Assembly: GCA_910577765.1 (NCBI GenBank)
Contig: CAJTOV010000127.1
Coordinates: 1-10,888, forward strand
Direction of reading: 5' to 3'
Length of the DNA: 10,888 bases
Source of the DNA: an uncultured Lachnospiraceae bacterium
GTDB lineage: Bacteria; Bacillota; Clostridia; Lachnospirales; Lachnospiraceae
Shown: positions 1 through 7,349 of the stretch, piece after piece
Layout: every line of letters begins with the position of its first letter
Position numbering within the stretch: the first letter of the stretch is position 1
Translations under genes and position numbers: made by a program
Notes under the pieces: generated by a model
The model's database searches: none
Told to the model about the DNA's origin: nothing
Seen by the model: only the letters and a program-made list of their open reading frames with translations

Positions 1-2
1 TG

Positions 3-269
3 GGAAATAAATTTAAAACAATTCTGGAACTGTGTGCGTATTATGAGATACCGTACTCAACATATCAAAGCAGGAAAAAAAGAGGGTGGGATTTGGAACG
101 AATATTAACTATTCCTGCGCGAAATTTTACCTGGCGGACGCCCAATCGCAACATGGGGGTGACAAAGGAACTGGAACGGAAATACAAAGATTATGAAGAA
201 ATTCCCGGCAGCAGATATGAGCTGGAACTTAATAAGCGCAGAAAGATGGCTTTGCGGGAAAAGATATGA
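3..269 (+). CDS. 3' end of an accessory-type small protein with an HTH-like repeat motif (partial)
   Basis: This frame is open at the left window edge and ends with TGA at 267-269, giving 88 visible residues. The first part matches a pattern I associate with short helix-turn-helix-like repeats in small proteins of phages and integrative elements: F-x-T-I-x-E-L-C-A-Y-Y-x-I-P-Y-S-T-Y, then K-R-G-W-D-L-E and L-T-I-P. The rest is charged and ends in a lysine/arginine-rich tail (NKRRKMALREK). The resemblance is recalled, not searched, so the function stays unknown; DNA binding is plausible. The gene runs in the same direction as the jet operon, but a promoter and structured gap separate the two, and it reads more AT-rich than the jet genes. 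It may mark a mobile or accessory neighbourhood. Confidence 0.6.
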   Translation, partial: GNKFKTILELCAYYEIPYSTYQSRKKRGWDLERILTIPARNFTWRTPNRNMGVTKELERKYKDYEEIPGSRYELELNKRRKMALREKI

Positions 270-275
270 GCGTGA

Positions 276-345
276 AACCCGGGCCGCCCACCACCGCAGG
301 TGATTTCAGATAGAGGCCGGGTTACTGTTCGCTGGGTACCAGCGA
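276..345 (+). repeat. Nested inverted repeats upstream of the jet promoter
   Basis: AACCCGGGCC at 276-285 pairs with GGCCGGGTT at 315-323, with one bulged G. It encloses a small hairpin, CACC 292-295 with GGTG 299-302. A third hairpin follows: TCGCTGG 329-335, loop GTA, CCAGCGA 339-345. A run of five T (359-363) lies 13 nt after the last arm, too far for a classical intrinsic terminator. The block could help end transcription of the gene ending at 269, be a structured 5' element, or be a protein binding region. I do not recognise a named riboswitch or ribozyme in it. Confidence 0.5.
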
Positions 346-381
346 GAAGAAACAAAACTTTTTAATATTTCCAAAAAACAG

Positions 382-410
382 TAGGAAATTTCCCTCATTT
401 CTGCTATAAT
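382..410 (+). promoter_or_regulatory. Extended -10 sigma-A promoter of the jet operon
   Basis: A perfect -10 hexamer TATAAT at 405-410 is preceded by TGC at 402-404, the extended -10 (TGN) arrangement. The hexamer 17 bp upstream, TAGGAA at 382-387, is a poor -35, so the promoter probably relies on the extended -10. A perfect 10-bp palindrome, GGAAATTTCC at 384-393, overlaps the -35 and spacer and could be an operator. Transcription would begin around 417-420, leaving a leader of about 30 nt before jetA. Confidence 0.7.
384..400 (+). repeat. Left copy of a 17-bp direct repeat flanking the cassette
   Basis: GGAAATTTCCCTCATTT here matches GGAAAACTCCCTCATTT at 10230-10246 at 15 of 17 positions, including a perfect 10-mer (TCCCTCATTT). 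This copy lies within the jet promoter. Its origin is unknown. Confidence 0.55.
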
Positions 411-450
411 AAAACCCATATTACTATTTGAAAACAGAACGGAGGAGCAT

Positions 451-1968
451 ATGGAGCAGGAAGGTCATAAGAGTCATAGGACTGATTTTGCCCCCATCAT
501 GGAGACCTCTTATTTGACGGCGCAGAATGTCCGGCAGTACCGGGCAATCATGCGCCTGTTTTTTCGGGAATATGAGAAAATGCATTTTCAGCTGTATAAG
601 GAGGATGTGCTGGAGCTGCTGCACCGGCAGGAGGGGTTCGCGGATTATACCATGGCCCAGCTGGTGCAGGATCTGGAGGCCCTGGCGGGCTGGAAGAACC
701 TGATACCCTTGCAGGACCCCAGGAAGGTCTATACCATCGCGGATTACAAGAACAGGCAGTACCGGTATACCATGTCCGAGTATGCGGTGGAGATCGAGCG
801 TCTCACCGTGCGGCTGGAGAATCTGTTTCTGGAGTCAGGAAATCTGTCCACCAGTCTGTTTCGGCGGATGGCAGAGAACCTGGAGGAGGCAGCGGCTGCT
901 GAGGGCCGGAAAAGCAAGGAGATCAACGAGTGGTGGACCAGTCTCCAGGAGGATTTTAAGCGTCTCAACCAGAACTATCAGGATTATCTCAGGGAATTCT
1001 ATTCCGGGAGGGCAGAGAAGCTTCTGAAGTCCGTGGAATTCATCGTCCACAAGGACCGGTTTATTGCCTATCTGCAGGAATTTGTCCAGGAATTGCAGTT
1101 CCATGCCAGCCGGATTGCCGGGATTATAAAGAAACGGCAGGAGCTGATTGAGGAGTCTCTGCTGGAAAAGGTGGTCAAAAGCGAGCTGGAGATTCCCAGG
1201 GCCCTGGCCGGCAGGGAGGATGCCCCGTCCGGGCCGGAATGGGACCGGGAAGCCATGGTCCGGGAGCAGGTATACGGAAAGTGGGATTCCCTGAAACGCT
1301 GGTTCCTTCCCCTGGACGGGCGGGAGTGTGAAAGCAGCCGGGTTCTGTCTATTACCAATGACATTATCCGCAGCATCATCCAGAATGCGGCCCTGATTGT
1401 ACAGCTGCAGAACTGGGGAGTCAGCCGGAAGGAGGACTACCGGAATATGGTGCAGATGTTTCTGGGCTGTGAGACCGTGGAGGATGCCCATAAGCTGTCT
1501 GCCCATGTGTTCGGAATCCAGCAGGTGGAGCATTTCAGGATCCGGGATGAGCAGGAGACGGACAGCATCAGCCAGAGTGTCTATGAGGAACCGGCTTCCC
1601 AGGTGCTGCTAAAGCCCCATACCCGTTCCTATAAGGAACGGAAGGACAAGACCGGCTTTGCCGACCAGACCTGGGAGAAGCTGTCCCGGAGGACCGAATA
1701 TCTGAAACAGATCGAGCAGGAGCGGACCCGGATGATGCGCTATATCCGGGACGGGAAGCTGGAGGTGGACCAGATCCGGGAGACCGTGCCCCAGTCGGTG
1801 CGCCAGACGCTGCTTCAGTGGATTTCCCAGGCAGGACTCAATGCCTCGGGGAAAGGAAGAACCGAGTACGGCCAGGAATTCCTTCTGAAACGGAAGGAAG
1901 GGACCTGCGTACTGAACTGTGAGGACGGAGCGCTAAGACTCCCCAGATATGTACTGGACTTCCGGTAA
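451..1968 (+). CDS. jetA: Wadjet type I protein JetA (MukF-like kleisin, TIGR02677/DUF2397)
   Basis: JetA is the kleisin-like subunit that bridges the two JetC heads and carries JetB in the Wadjet DNA-loop-extruding complex in the cytoplasm. The 505-residue protein opens with the family's N-terminal pattern (ETSYLTAQNVRQYRAIMR, residues 18-35). A probable winged-helix region runs to about residue 115 (NRQYRYTMSEYAVEIERL, 101-118), followed by a long helical middle rich in Glu, Lys, Gln and Leu, as expected for a MukF-like subunit. The ATG start is set by GGAGGAG at 441-447, just downstream of the extended -10 promoter, making it the first gene of the operon. The assignment rests on family patterns plus the diagnostic order of the four genes. 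No truncation or frameshift is seen. A 115-nt gap with a long hairpin separates it from jetB. Confidence 0.93.
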   Translation: MEQEGHKSHRTDFAPIMETSYLTAQNVRQYRAIMRLFFREYEKMHFQLYKEDVLELLHRQEGFADYTMAQLVQDLEALAGWKNLIPLQDPRKVYTIADYKNRQYRYTMSEYAVEIERLTVRLENLFLESGNLSTSLFRRMAENLEEAAAAEGRKSKEINEWWTSLQEDFKRLNQNYQDYLREFYSGRAEKLLKSVEFIVHKDRFIAYLQEFVQELQFHASRIAGIIKKRQELIEESLLEKVVKSELEIPRALAGREDAPSGPEWDREAMVREQVYGKWDSLKRWFLPLDGRECESSRVLSITNDIIRSIIQNAALIVQLQNWGVSRKEDYRNMVQMFLGCETVEDAHKLSAHVFGIQQVEHFRIRDEQETDSISQSVYEEPASQVLLKPHTRSYKERKDKTGFADQTWEKLSRRTEYLKQIEQERTRMMRYIRDGKLEVDQIRETVPQSVRQTLLQWISQAGLNASGKGRTEYGQEFLLKRKEGTCVLNCEDGALRLPRYVLDFR

Positions 1969-1978
1969 CCAGTTAGAC

Positions 1979-2068
1979 GGGCGCCAGATCCGGTAAGCAG
2001 CAGCGTTGCAGGCATGCTTCTGCATGCATAAGCGGCTGTTTACCGGATCTGGCATGGGGCGAACGCCC
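1979..2068 (+). repeat. Long hairpin in the jetA-jetB junction
   Basis: GCCAGATCCGGTAA at 1983-1996 is perfectly complementary to TTACCGGATCTGGC at 2040-2053 (14 bp). Pairing continues inward through a G-T wobble into CAGC 1998-2001 with GCTG 2035-2038, and an inner hairpin GCATGC 2012-2017 with GCATGC 2022-2027 closes a TTCT loop. Outside it, GCCC at 2065-2068 can pair either with GGGC at 1979-1982 or with GGGC at 2057-2060 (loop GAAC), just before the jetB ribosome binding site. No T-tract follows, so this is not a standard terminator. It could set mRNA processing, stability or jetB translation, or be a small palindromic repeat that inserted here. Confidence 0.8.
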
Positions 2069-2073
2069 AATAT

Positions 2074-2079
2074 GGAGGA
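2074..2079 (+). promoter_or_regulatory. Ribosome binding site that fixes the jetB start
   Basis: GGAGGA lies 4 nt before ATG 2084 when counted from its last base. It favours this start over the in-frame TTG at 2006, which lies inside the hairpin loop, and over ATG 2072, which overlaps the site itself. Confidence 0.8.
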
Positions 2080-2083
2080 ACCT

Positions 2084-3211
2084 ATGACAGAGATCGTTAC
2101 ACTGCTGGAACATTACTGGATCTGCCGGGAGCAGGACAGGGAGCTGTACAACCGGGTGAAGCGGGACATTCCCCGCTTCCAGAAGTTTGCCAGGGAGCAG
2201 CTGGGGTGGAAGCTGCTGAACCATGAGAAGTTTCTCAAGCTGGAGAAGATTCCCGCCCATGCAGAAAGCTTCATGGGTATCCGGGAATTCCAGGAGATCC
2301 GGGACTATGTGATCCTCTGTACAGTGCTGATGTTTCTGGAGGACAAGGAAGAGCAGGAGCAGTTCCTTTTGTCGGAGCTTATTGACTATGTGGGAGTACA
2401 GCTTGGGAAATGGATGGAGGTAGACTGGAATTCCTTTTCCCAGAGAAAGTCCCTGGTCCGGGTACTGCAATACGTGGAGCAGAAGAACATGCTGCGGGTC
2501 TATGACGGCAGCAGCCAGCTGGTGAGCCAGGAGATCGGCCAGGAGGTGCTGTACGAGAATACGGGACTGTCCCGGTACTTTGCGGTCACCTATCCCTTTG
2601 ACCTGGGGACCTGCACCTGCTGGCAGGATTTTGAGAAGGAACGGCTGGAGGAGCTGGAGACAGACCGGGGGCATTTCCGGATTCAGCGGGTTTACCGCCG
2701 TCTGGCCGCCTGCCCGGCCATGTACTGGGAGTCCGGTGAGGACCCGGATTCCCTGTATCTGAAGAACCAGAGACAGTGGGTGGAAAAGTACATGAAGGAG
2801 CAGCTGGGAGGCCGCCTGGAGCTTTACCGGAATGCAGCCTTCTGGGTGCTGGAGGAAGAGGATTCTTACGGAACCATCCACCCCAGGGATGCACAGCTTC
2901 CGGAAACCGTACTGCTGGTCTGCGCCGGGATTCGGGAAGAAGTGGAAGCCGGCCGGTGGAGTCCTGGGGAGGACGGAACGGTCCGGGTATCCGGGGAAGC
3001 ATTTTCCGGTCTGGTGGAGACATGCCGGAGCCGGTGGAAGGAGGCCTGGAGCAAGGAGTACCGGGAGATGGAAGCAGGCAGGCTGGCAGCAGCCGTGAAA
3101 AGCTATATGAAGGACTGGATGATGATCCGCCAGGACGGAGACCAGGTAATCATCTGCCCGGGGGCCGTGCGGATGTGCGGATTCTATCCGGCGGATTACG
3201 TTGCAGGATGA
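2084..3211 (+). CDS. jetB: Wadjet type I protein JetB (MukE-like, TIGR02678/DUF2398)
   Basis: JetB is the MukE-like winged-helix accessory subunit that binds the JetA kleisin and contacts DNA in the JetABC motor. From ATG 2084 the product is 375 residues. Family-typical stretches are LGWKLLNHEKFLKLEKIPA (40-58) and FQEIRDYVILC (69-79), followed by the hydrophobic LMFLEDKEEQEQFLLSELI (82-100). A reading frame extends upstream to TTG 2006, but those residues come from the intergenic hairpin and have no ribosome binding site. The gene lies 115 nt after jetA and ends 22 nt before jetC, so jetB and jetC are probably translated together. The sequence looks intact. The call rests on remembered family patterns and on gene order; the strong match of JetC and JetD next door supports it. 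Confidence 0.92.
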   Translation: MTEIVTLLEHYWICREQDRELYNRVKRDIPRFQKFAREQLGWKLLNHEKFLKLEKIPAHAESFMGIREFQEIRDYVILCTVLMFLEDKEEQEQFLLSELIDYVGVQLGKWMEVDWNSFSQRKSLVRVLQYVEQKNMLRVYDGSSQLVSQEIGQEVLYENTGLSRYFAVTYPFDLGTCTCWQDFEKERLEELETDRGHFRIQRVYRRLAACPAMYWESGEDPDSLYLKNQRQWVEKYMKEQLGGRLELYRNAAFWVLEEEDSYGTIHPRDAQLPETVLLVCAGIREEVEAGRWSPGEDGTVRVSGEAFSGLVETCRSRWKEAWSKEYREMEAGRLAAAVKSYMKDWMMIRQDGDQVIICPGAVRMCGFYPADYVAG

Positions 3212-3218
3212 AAAGGAT

Positions 3219-3225
3219 AAGGGAG
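3219..3225 (+). promoter_or_regulatory. Ribosome binding site that fixes the jetC start
   Basis: AAGGGAG lies 8 nt before ATG 3234 and supports that start over the in-frame TTG at 3201, which sits inside the end of jetB. Confidence 0.7.
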
Positions 3226-3233
3226 ATACAGAC

Positions 3234-6200
3234 ATGGGCAGCCGATGGAAGATGAACCGGATGGGGTTCGTGAATTTCTGGTTATATGATGAGGAAACAT
3301 TTACATTTGAGGACGGGAAGCTTCTGCTTCGGGGACAGAATGGCTCTGGAAAGTCGATTACGACCCAGAGCTTTATTCCGTTTATTCTGGACGGGGACCG
3401 GACCCCCAGCCGTCTGGACCCCTTTGGCTCCAGCGACCGGAAGATGGAATACTATTTCCTGGGGGAGGAAGGCCGGGAGGAAGCCACCGGCTATCTGTTT
3501 CTGGAATTTGAGAAGCCGGATACCCGGCAGTACCGGACCATCGGTATCGGCCAGCGGGCCAGGCGGGGAGCCCCTATGACCTTCTGGGGTTTTGTGCTTA
3601 TGGACGGAAGGCGGATCGGCTATGATCTGAACCTTTATAAGGAGGTGGGCAATACCAGACTTCCCCACGCAAAGCAGGATCTTAAGAAGCTTCTGGGACC
3701 GGAGGTGCCCTTTACCGATTCCCCGGGAGAGTACAAAGCCATGGTCAACAGGCATATCTTCGGATTCCGCCGGATGGAGCAGTATGACCAGTTTATCCGG
3801 CTTCTGGTAAAGGTCCGGGCTCCTAAGCTGTCCAAGGAATTCAAGCCCACCAGAGTCTATGACATTTTAAACGAGTCCCTTCAGACCCTGACCGACGAGG
3901 AGCTGCGGGCCATGGTGGATGCCATGGAGAAGCTGGATGCCATCCAGAACAGCCTGGACCATTTAAAGGCAGCCCAGAAAGATGCCCAGAATATCCAGAA
4001 AGAATACACCCGGTACAACCAGTTCATGGCAGGGAGAAAGGCCAGGGCTTACACGGAATCCAGCAGGCAGACAGAGCTTTTAAAGCAGCGGCTGGAGGAG
4101 AGCCGGGAGGAGCAGAAGGAGCTGGACCAGGAGGAGACCGGAAAGCGCAGGGAAGCAGACCAGGCAGAACAGCGGATGCACCTGGTGGACACGGAGCTGG
4201 ACAGCTTAAAGGAGACGGACCTGGATACGGTTACCCAGCGGCTTTTGGAGAACCGGAGCCGCCGGGACCGGTATGAGACGGAAAAGCAGGACTGGGAGGA
4301 AAAGGCCCAGTCAGCCAGGGAACATCTGCTGGAGACGGACCGGCGGATTCGGGAGCACAGGGGAGCCGCCGAATACTGCCGGATGCAGATTCAGGAAAAC
4401 CGGCAGGAGCTGGAGGAACTTCAGGAGATCCTCCAGTCTGAAATCCATGACCAGGCAGTACGGCTGGTGGGGCAGGAAACCGTATCGGATACCGGCGACA
4501 TTGCCGGAAAACTGCGGCAGTGGCGGCAAAAGATCACGGAAGGTCTTAAGACCCTTAAGGAGCAGGAGGAACTGGAGCGCCGGTATGACCAGGCTGCCCA
4601 GGAAAGCGCCCGGTGTCTGGCTCAAACCGTCAGGCGGGAGGCCGGGCTTTTGCAGCTGGAGGAGGCCCAGGTCCAGGCCAGGGACAACTGGGTCCGGCAG
4701 TGCTTTGGGATGCCGGGGAAGAACCGGGAGCTGGTGCCGGAACAGTGGCTTTTAAAAGAGCTGGAGGCGGATATTGCCGCCTACCAGGGGCCAAAGGACC
4801 GGACTGCCATCACAAAGAAATGGGAGCAGTGTGCCGGAAGAGCCCGGAAGGCGCTGGAGGATCTGCGGATTGGGAAGGCCCAGGAAATGCAGCAGATTCT
4901 GGGGGAGGAACAGGAGACGCAGGGGGAGCTTAAGGAGCTGGAGGCCCGGAAGGACTGGGAGCCTGCCAGGGCGCCGGGCCGGACCCGGTCCCGGCAGGCC
5001 CTTACCCGGGCCGGGATTCACTGGACCCCCTTTTACCAGGCCATGGAGTTTGCTGAGGGGCTTTCGGACCAGGAAAAGAATCTTTTGGAGGAACAGTTAA
5101 AGGATGCGGGGATTCTGGATGCCCTGGTGGTGGACCGCCGCCAGTGGGACCGGGTCCGGGCAGAATTTCCCGAATATGCGGACCTGATGCTCTGCGTCCC
5201 GGAGAAGGCCCAGGGGCCTTTGTTTCAGAAGCTGGTTCCGGCAGAAGGGCTTGGTGAAGAGCTGAGACAGGAGGCCGGGTACATTCTGCAGGCCATGTCC
5301 GGGACCGGGGAGGGGCTGACCCTGGGGGAGGACGGATTTTTCAGAAACGGGATTCTGGAAGGGCGGAGTCTGGGCCGGGAGGAGGCTTCCCTTATTGGCC
5401 AGACAGCCAGAAGGCGCAGGCTGGAGCAGCAGATGGCCCAGGTAAGGGAAGCCCTGAAAATGCTGGGAGAGCGCAGGGAACTGGCGGAGGCAGAGCTGGA
5501 AGCTGTGGCCAGCCGCATGGCGGTTCTGGAAGAAGAGCTGGCCCAGACGCCGGACGGGGAAGGGCTGGACAGGCTTCTGGAGCAGCAGCGGGAATGCCGG
5601 TGGTATCTTGCCAGGGAGCAGCAGGAGCTGGACCAGGCCAGAGTCAGGGAGGACCAGATCCGGGTACAGAAGGATACCTGTTTCCAGAAGGTGATCCGGA
5701 TCGGGCGGGAGCTTCCCTATGCCAGAACCTGCGCGGCTTATGAGGAGGCACTGGGTGCGGTCCAGGAATATCTGGATATCTGGACCGATGTGTGCGGCCA
5801 GCTGCACACCCTGGGCCACGAAAAGGCTCTTCTGGAAAATGAACAGGAAAAGCAGGACCAGTACCTGGAAAGCCAGGACCTGGCTCTGGGGCAGGTATCG
5901 GCAAAAAAGAAGGAGCTGGAGATTCTGGCAGTGGCCATCCGCAAAGGGGAGGAATTCCTGGACCGGCCGGAGAACCGGCAGCTTGCCAGACGGCTTCAGG
6001 AGCTGCGGACCGAGAGACAGAAGCTGGAAGGGGTCTTAAGAAGCGCCAGGGAACGGCTGGCCGTGATCGCCAGCCGGAAGGAACAGGGGCAGCGGCAGCT
6101 GGCACAGCAAAAGGCGGAGCTGGCCGGGGAGATAGAACGGGAGACCTGCCTGCGCCAGTATTTTGAAGAAGAGCTGGCCCTGGGGCTGGTGGTGGAACGG

Positions 6201-7277
6201 GGAAATAAAACCTTAAAGGAATGCGCCGCAGAGGCCATGGCTTCCTTACGGGAAAGCGACCGGAACCGGGAGGCCGGAGCCCTGGTGGATTCCCTGTACC
6301 AGACCTGCCACAAGTACAGCGGAAGTCTGGCAGGCTTTGGAACTGCCATGGAGGACTGCTTTGGGGAAGGGGCCGGGGACGGCCAGTCTTTACGGAAACG
6401 CCAGCGGATCTACTCGGTGTGGAACGGTAAGAAGCTTTACTTTGCCCAGTTCTGCCAGGCGCTTAAGAATTCCATTGAGGAGACGGAGCTTCTGATCCGG
6501 GAGAAGGACCGGGAGATCTTTGTGGATATCCTGTCCCGGACCTTAAGCCAGCAGCTTACAGACCGGATCGAGGAAAGCCGCCAGTGGATCCGCACCATGT
6601 CGGCCCTGATGAAGCAGATGGACACCTCCATGGGACTGAGCTTTTCCCTGGAGTGGAAGGCCAGGACCGCCCAGAATGAGGAAGAGATGGACACCCTGGA
6701 ACTGGAAAAGCTTCTCAGACGGGATCTGACCCTGCTGACCCCGGAGGATGTGGAACGGGTGGCACTGCATTTCAGAAGCAGAATACAGGCGGAAAAAGCC
6801 AGGCTGGAAGAGGACGGGGTCATGATCAGCTACATTGACCTGGTCCGGGATGCCCTGGATTACCGGAAATGGTTTGAGTTCCAGATGTTCTACTACCGGA
6901 ACCAGGAGGGGAAAAAGCCTCTGACCAACGGGGCTTTCAACAAGTTCAGCGGCGGGGAGAAGGCCATGGCCATGTATGTGCCGCTGTTTGCCGCAGTCAA
7001 TGCCCAGTACCAGAAGTCTTCCAGGACGGATTTTCCCAGAATGATCGCCCTGGACGAGGCATTTGCCGGGGTGGATGACAGGAATATCAGCAGTATGTTC
7101 GGGCTGGTAGAGACTCTGGATTTTGACTATATTATGAATTCCCAGGCCATCTGGGGCTGTTATGGGACGGTTCCGGCCCTGCGGATTTCAGAGCTTTACC
7201 GTCCGGCGGATGCCCGGGTGGTGACGGTGATCCATTATACCTGGAACGGGCATGAACGGATTCTGGATGAACAGTAA
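3234..7277 (+). CDS. jetC: Wadjet type I protein JetC (SMC/MukB-like ATPase, TIGR02680)
   Basis: JetC is the SMC-like ATPase whose dimer drives ATP-dependent loop extrusion in Wadjet. The 1347-residue product is of normal size for the family. The N-terminal head has a perfect Walker A, GQNGSGKS at 34-41, followed by the family-typical DGDRTPSRLDPFGSSDRK (53-70). Long Glu/Gln/Arg-rich coiled coils run roughly from residue 235 to 590 and from 725 to 1090. Between them lies a less helical, hinge-like segment at about 594-722 containing LKDAGILDALVVD. The C-terminal head has the ABC signature FSGGEKAMAM (SGGEK at 1239-1243), Walker B MIALDE with D1274 and catalytic E1275, and a D-loop AGVDD (1278-1282). 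All ATPase motifs are intact. It follows jetB by 22 nt and is followed by a 72-nt gap with a hairpin before jetD. Confidence 0.96.
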   Translation: MGSRWKMNRMGFVNFWLYDEETFTFEDGKLLLRGQNGSGKSITTQSFIPFILDGDRTPSRLDPFGSSDRKMEYYFLGEEGREEATGYLFLEFEKPDTRQYRTIGIGQRARRGAPMTFWGFVLMDGRRIGYDLNLYKEVGNTRLPHAKQDLKKLLGPEVPFTDSPGEYKAMVNRHIFGFRRMEQYDQFIRLLVKVRAPKLSKEFKPTRVYDILNESLQTLTDEELRAMVDAMEKLDAIQNSLDHLKAAQKDAQNIQKEYTRYNQFMAGRKARAYTESSRQTELLKQRLEESREEQKELDQEETGKRREADQAEQRMHLVDTELDSLKETDLDTVTQRLLENRSRRDRYETEKQDWEEKAQSAREHLLETDRRIREHRGAAEYCRMQIQENRQELEELQEILQSEIHDQAVRLVGQETVSDTGDIAGKLRQWRQKITEGLKTLKEQEELERRYDQAAQESARCLAQTVRREAGLLQLEEAQVQARDNWVRQCFGMPGKNRELVPEQWLLKELEADIAAYQGPKDRTAITKKWEQCAGRARKALEDLRIGKAQEMQQILGEEQETQGELKELEARKDWEPARAPGRTRSRQALTRAGIHWTPFYQAMEFAEGLSDQEKNLLEEQLKDAGILDALVVDRRQWDRVRAEFPEYADLMLCVPEKAQGPLFQKLVPAEGLGEELRQEAGYILQAMSGTGEGLTLGEDGFFRNGILEGRSLGREEASLIGQTARRRRLEQQMAQVREALKMLGERRELAEAELEAVASRMAVLEEELAQTPDGEGLDRLLEQQRECRWYLAREQQELDQARVREDQIRVQKDTCFQKVIRIGRELPYARTCAAYEEALGAVQEYLDIWTDVCGQLHTLGHEKALLENEQEKQDQYLESQDLALGQVSAKKKELEILAVAIRKGEEFLDRPENRQLARRLQELRTERQKLEGVLRSARERLAVIASRKEQGQRQLAQQKAELAGEIERETCLRQYFEEELALGLVVERGNKTLKECAAEAMASLRESDRNREAGALVDSLYQTCHKYSGSLAGFGTAMEDCFGEGAGDGQSLRKRQRIYSVWNGKKLYFAQFCQALKNSIEETELLIREKDREIFVDILSRTLSQQLTDRIEESRQWIRTMSALMKQMDTSMGLSFSLEWKARTAQNEEEMDTLELEKLLRRDLTLLTPEDVERVALHFRSRIQAEKARLEEDGVMISYIDLVRDALDYRKWFEFQMFYYRNQEGKKPLTNGAFNKFSGGEKAMAMYVPLFAAVNAQYQKSSRTDFPRMIALDEAFAGVDDRNISSMFGLVETLDFDYIMNSQAIWGCYGTVPALRISELYRPADARVVTVIHYTWNGHERILDEQ

Positions 7278-7284
7278 CCATGAT

Positions 7285-7330
7285 ACCATCAGGGAGCAGA
7301 GGGTGGGAGTCCCCCTTGTTCCCTGACGGT
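7285..7330 (+). repeat. Long hairpin in the jetC-jetD junction
   Basis: TCAGGGA at 7289-7295 pairs perfectly with TCCCTGA at 7320-7326. Pairing continues inward through G-T, C-G, A-T and G-T, one A-C mismatch, and GGG 7301-7303 with CCC 7312-7314, leaving an 8-nt loop. Outside it, ACC 7285-7287 pairs with GGT 7328-7330 across one mismatch. That makes about 17 pairs in 46 nt, with two wobbles and two mismatches. There is no T-tract, so it is a poor intrinsic terminator. It may act as an mRNA stability or processing element that changes JetD output relative to JetC. Confidence 0.75.
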
Positions 7331-7349
7331 CACGAAGCAGGAGACAAGG

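Noticed and set aside
2006..2083. Upstream extension of jetB from TTG 2006
   Set aside because: The added residues are encoded by the intergenic hairpin and no ribosome binding site precedes the TTG; GGAGGA before ATG 2084 is much better.
3201..3233. Upstream extension of jetC from TTG 3201
   Set aside because: It would overlap the end of jetB. AAGGGAG precedes ATG 3234, and the family-like sequence begins only after that ATG.
1973..3235. A 420-residue open frame on the - strand opposite jetB
   Set aside because: It lies opposite a well-supported jetB, has Pro/Leu/His-rich content typical of the complement of GC-rich coding sequence, and shows no family pattern.
5097..5819. A 240-residue open frame on the - strand inside jetC, with several others like it
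   Set aside because: These mirror the coiled-coil coding sequence of jetC, have Leu/Pro/Gln-rich low-information content and no credible start site.
3234..7277. JetC as a chromosomal SMC, MukB or SbcC protein
   Set aside because: Its head and hinge-like segments and its placement between jetB and jetD match the type I Wadjet ATPase; no chromosomal partners (ScpA/B, SbcD) are present.
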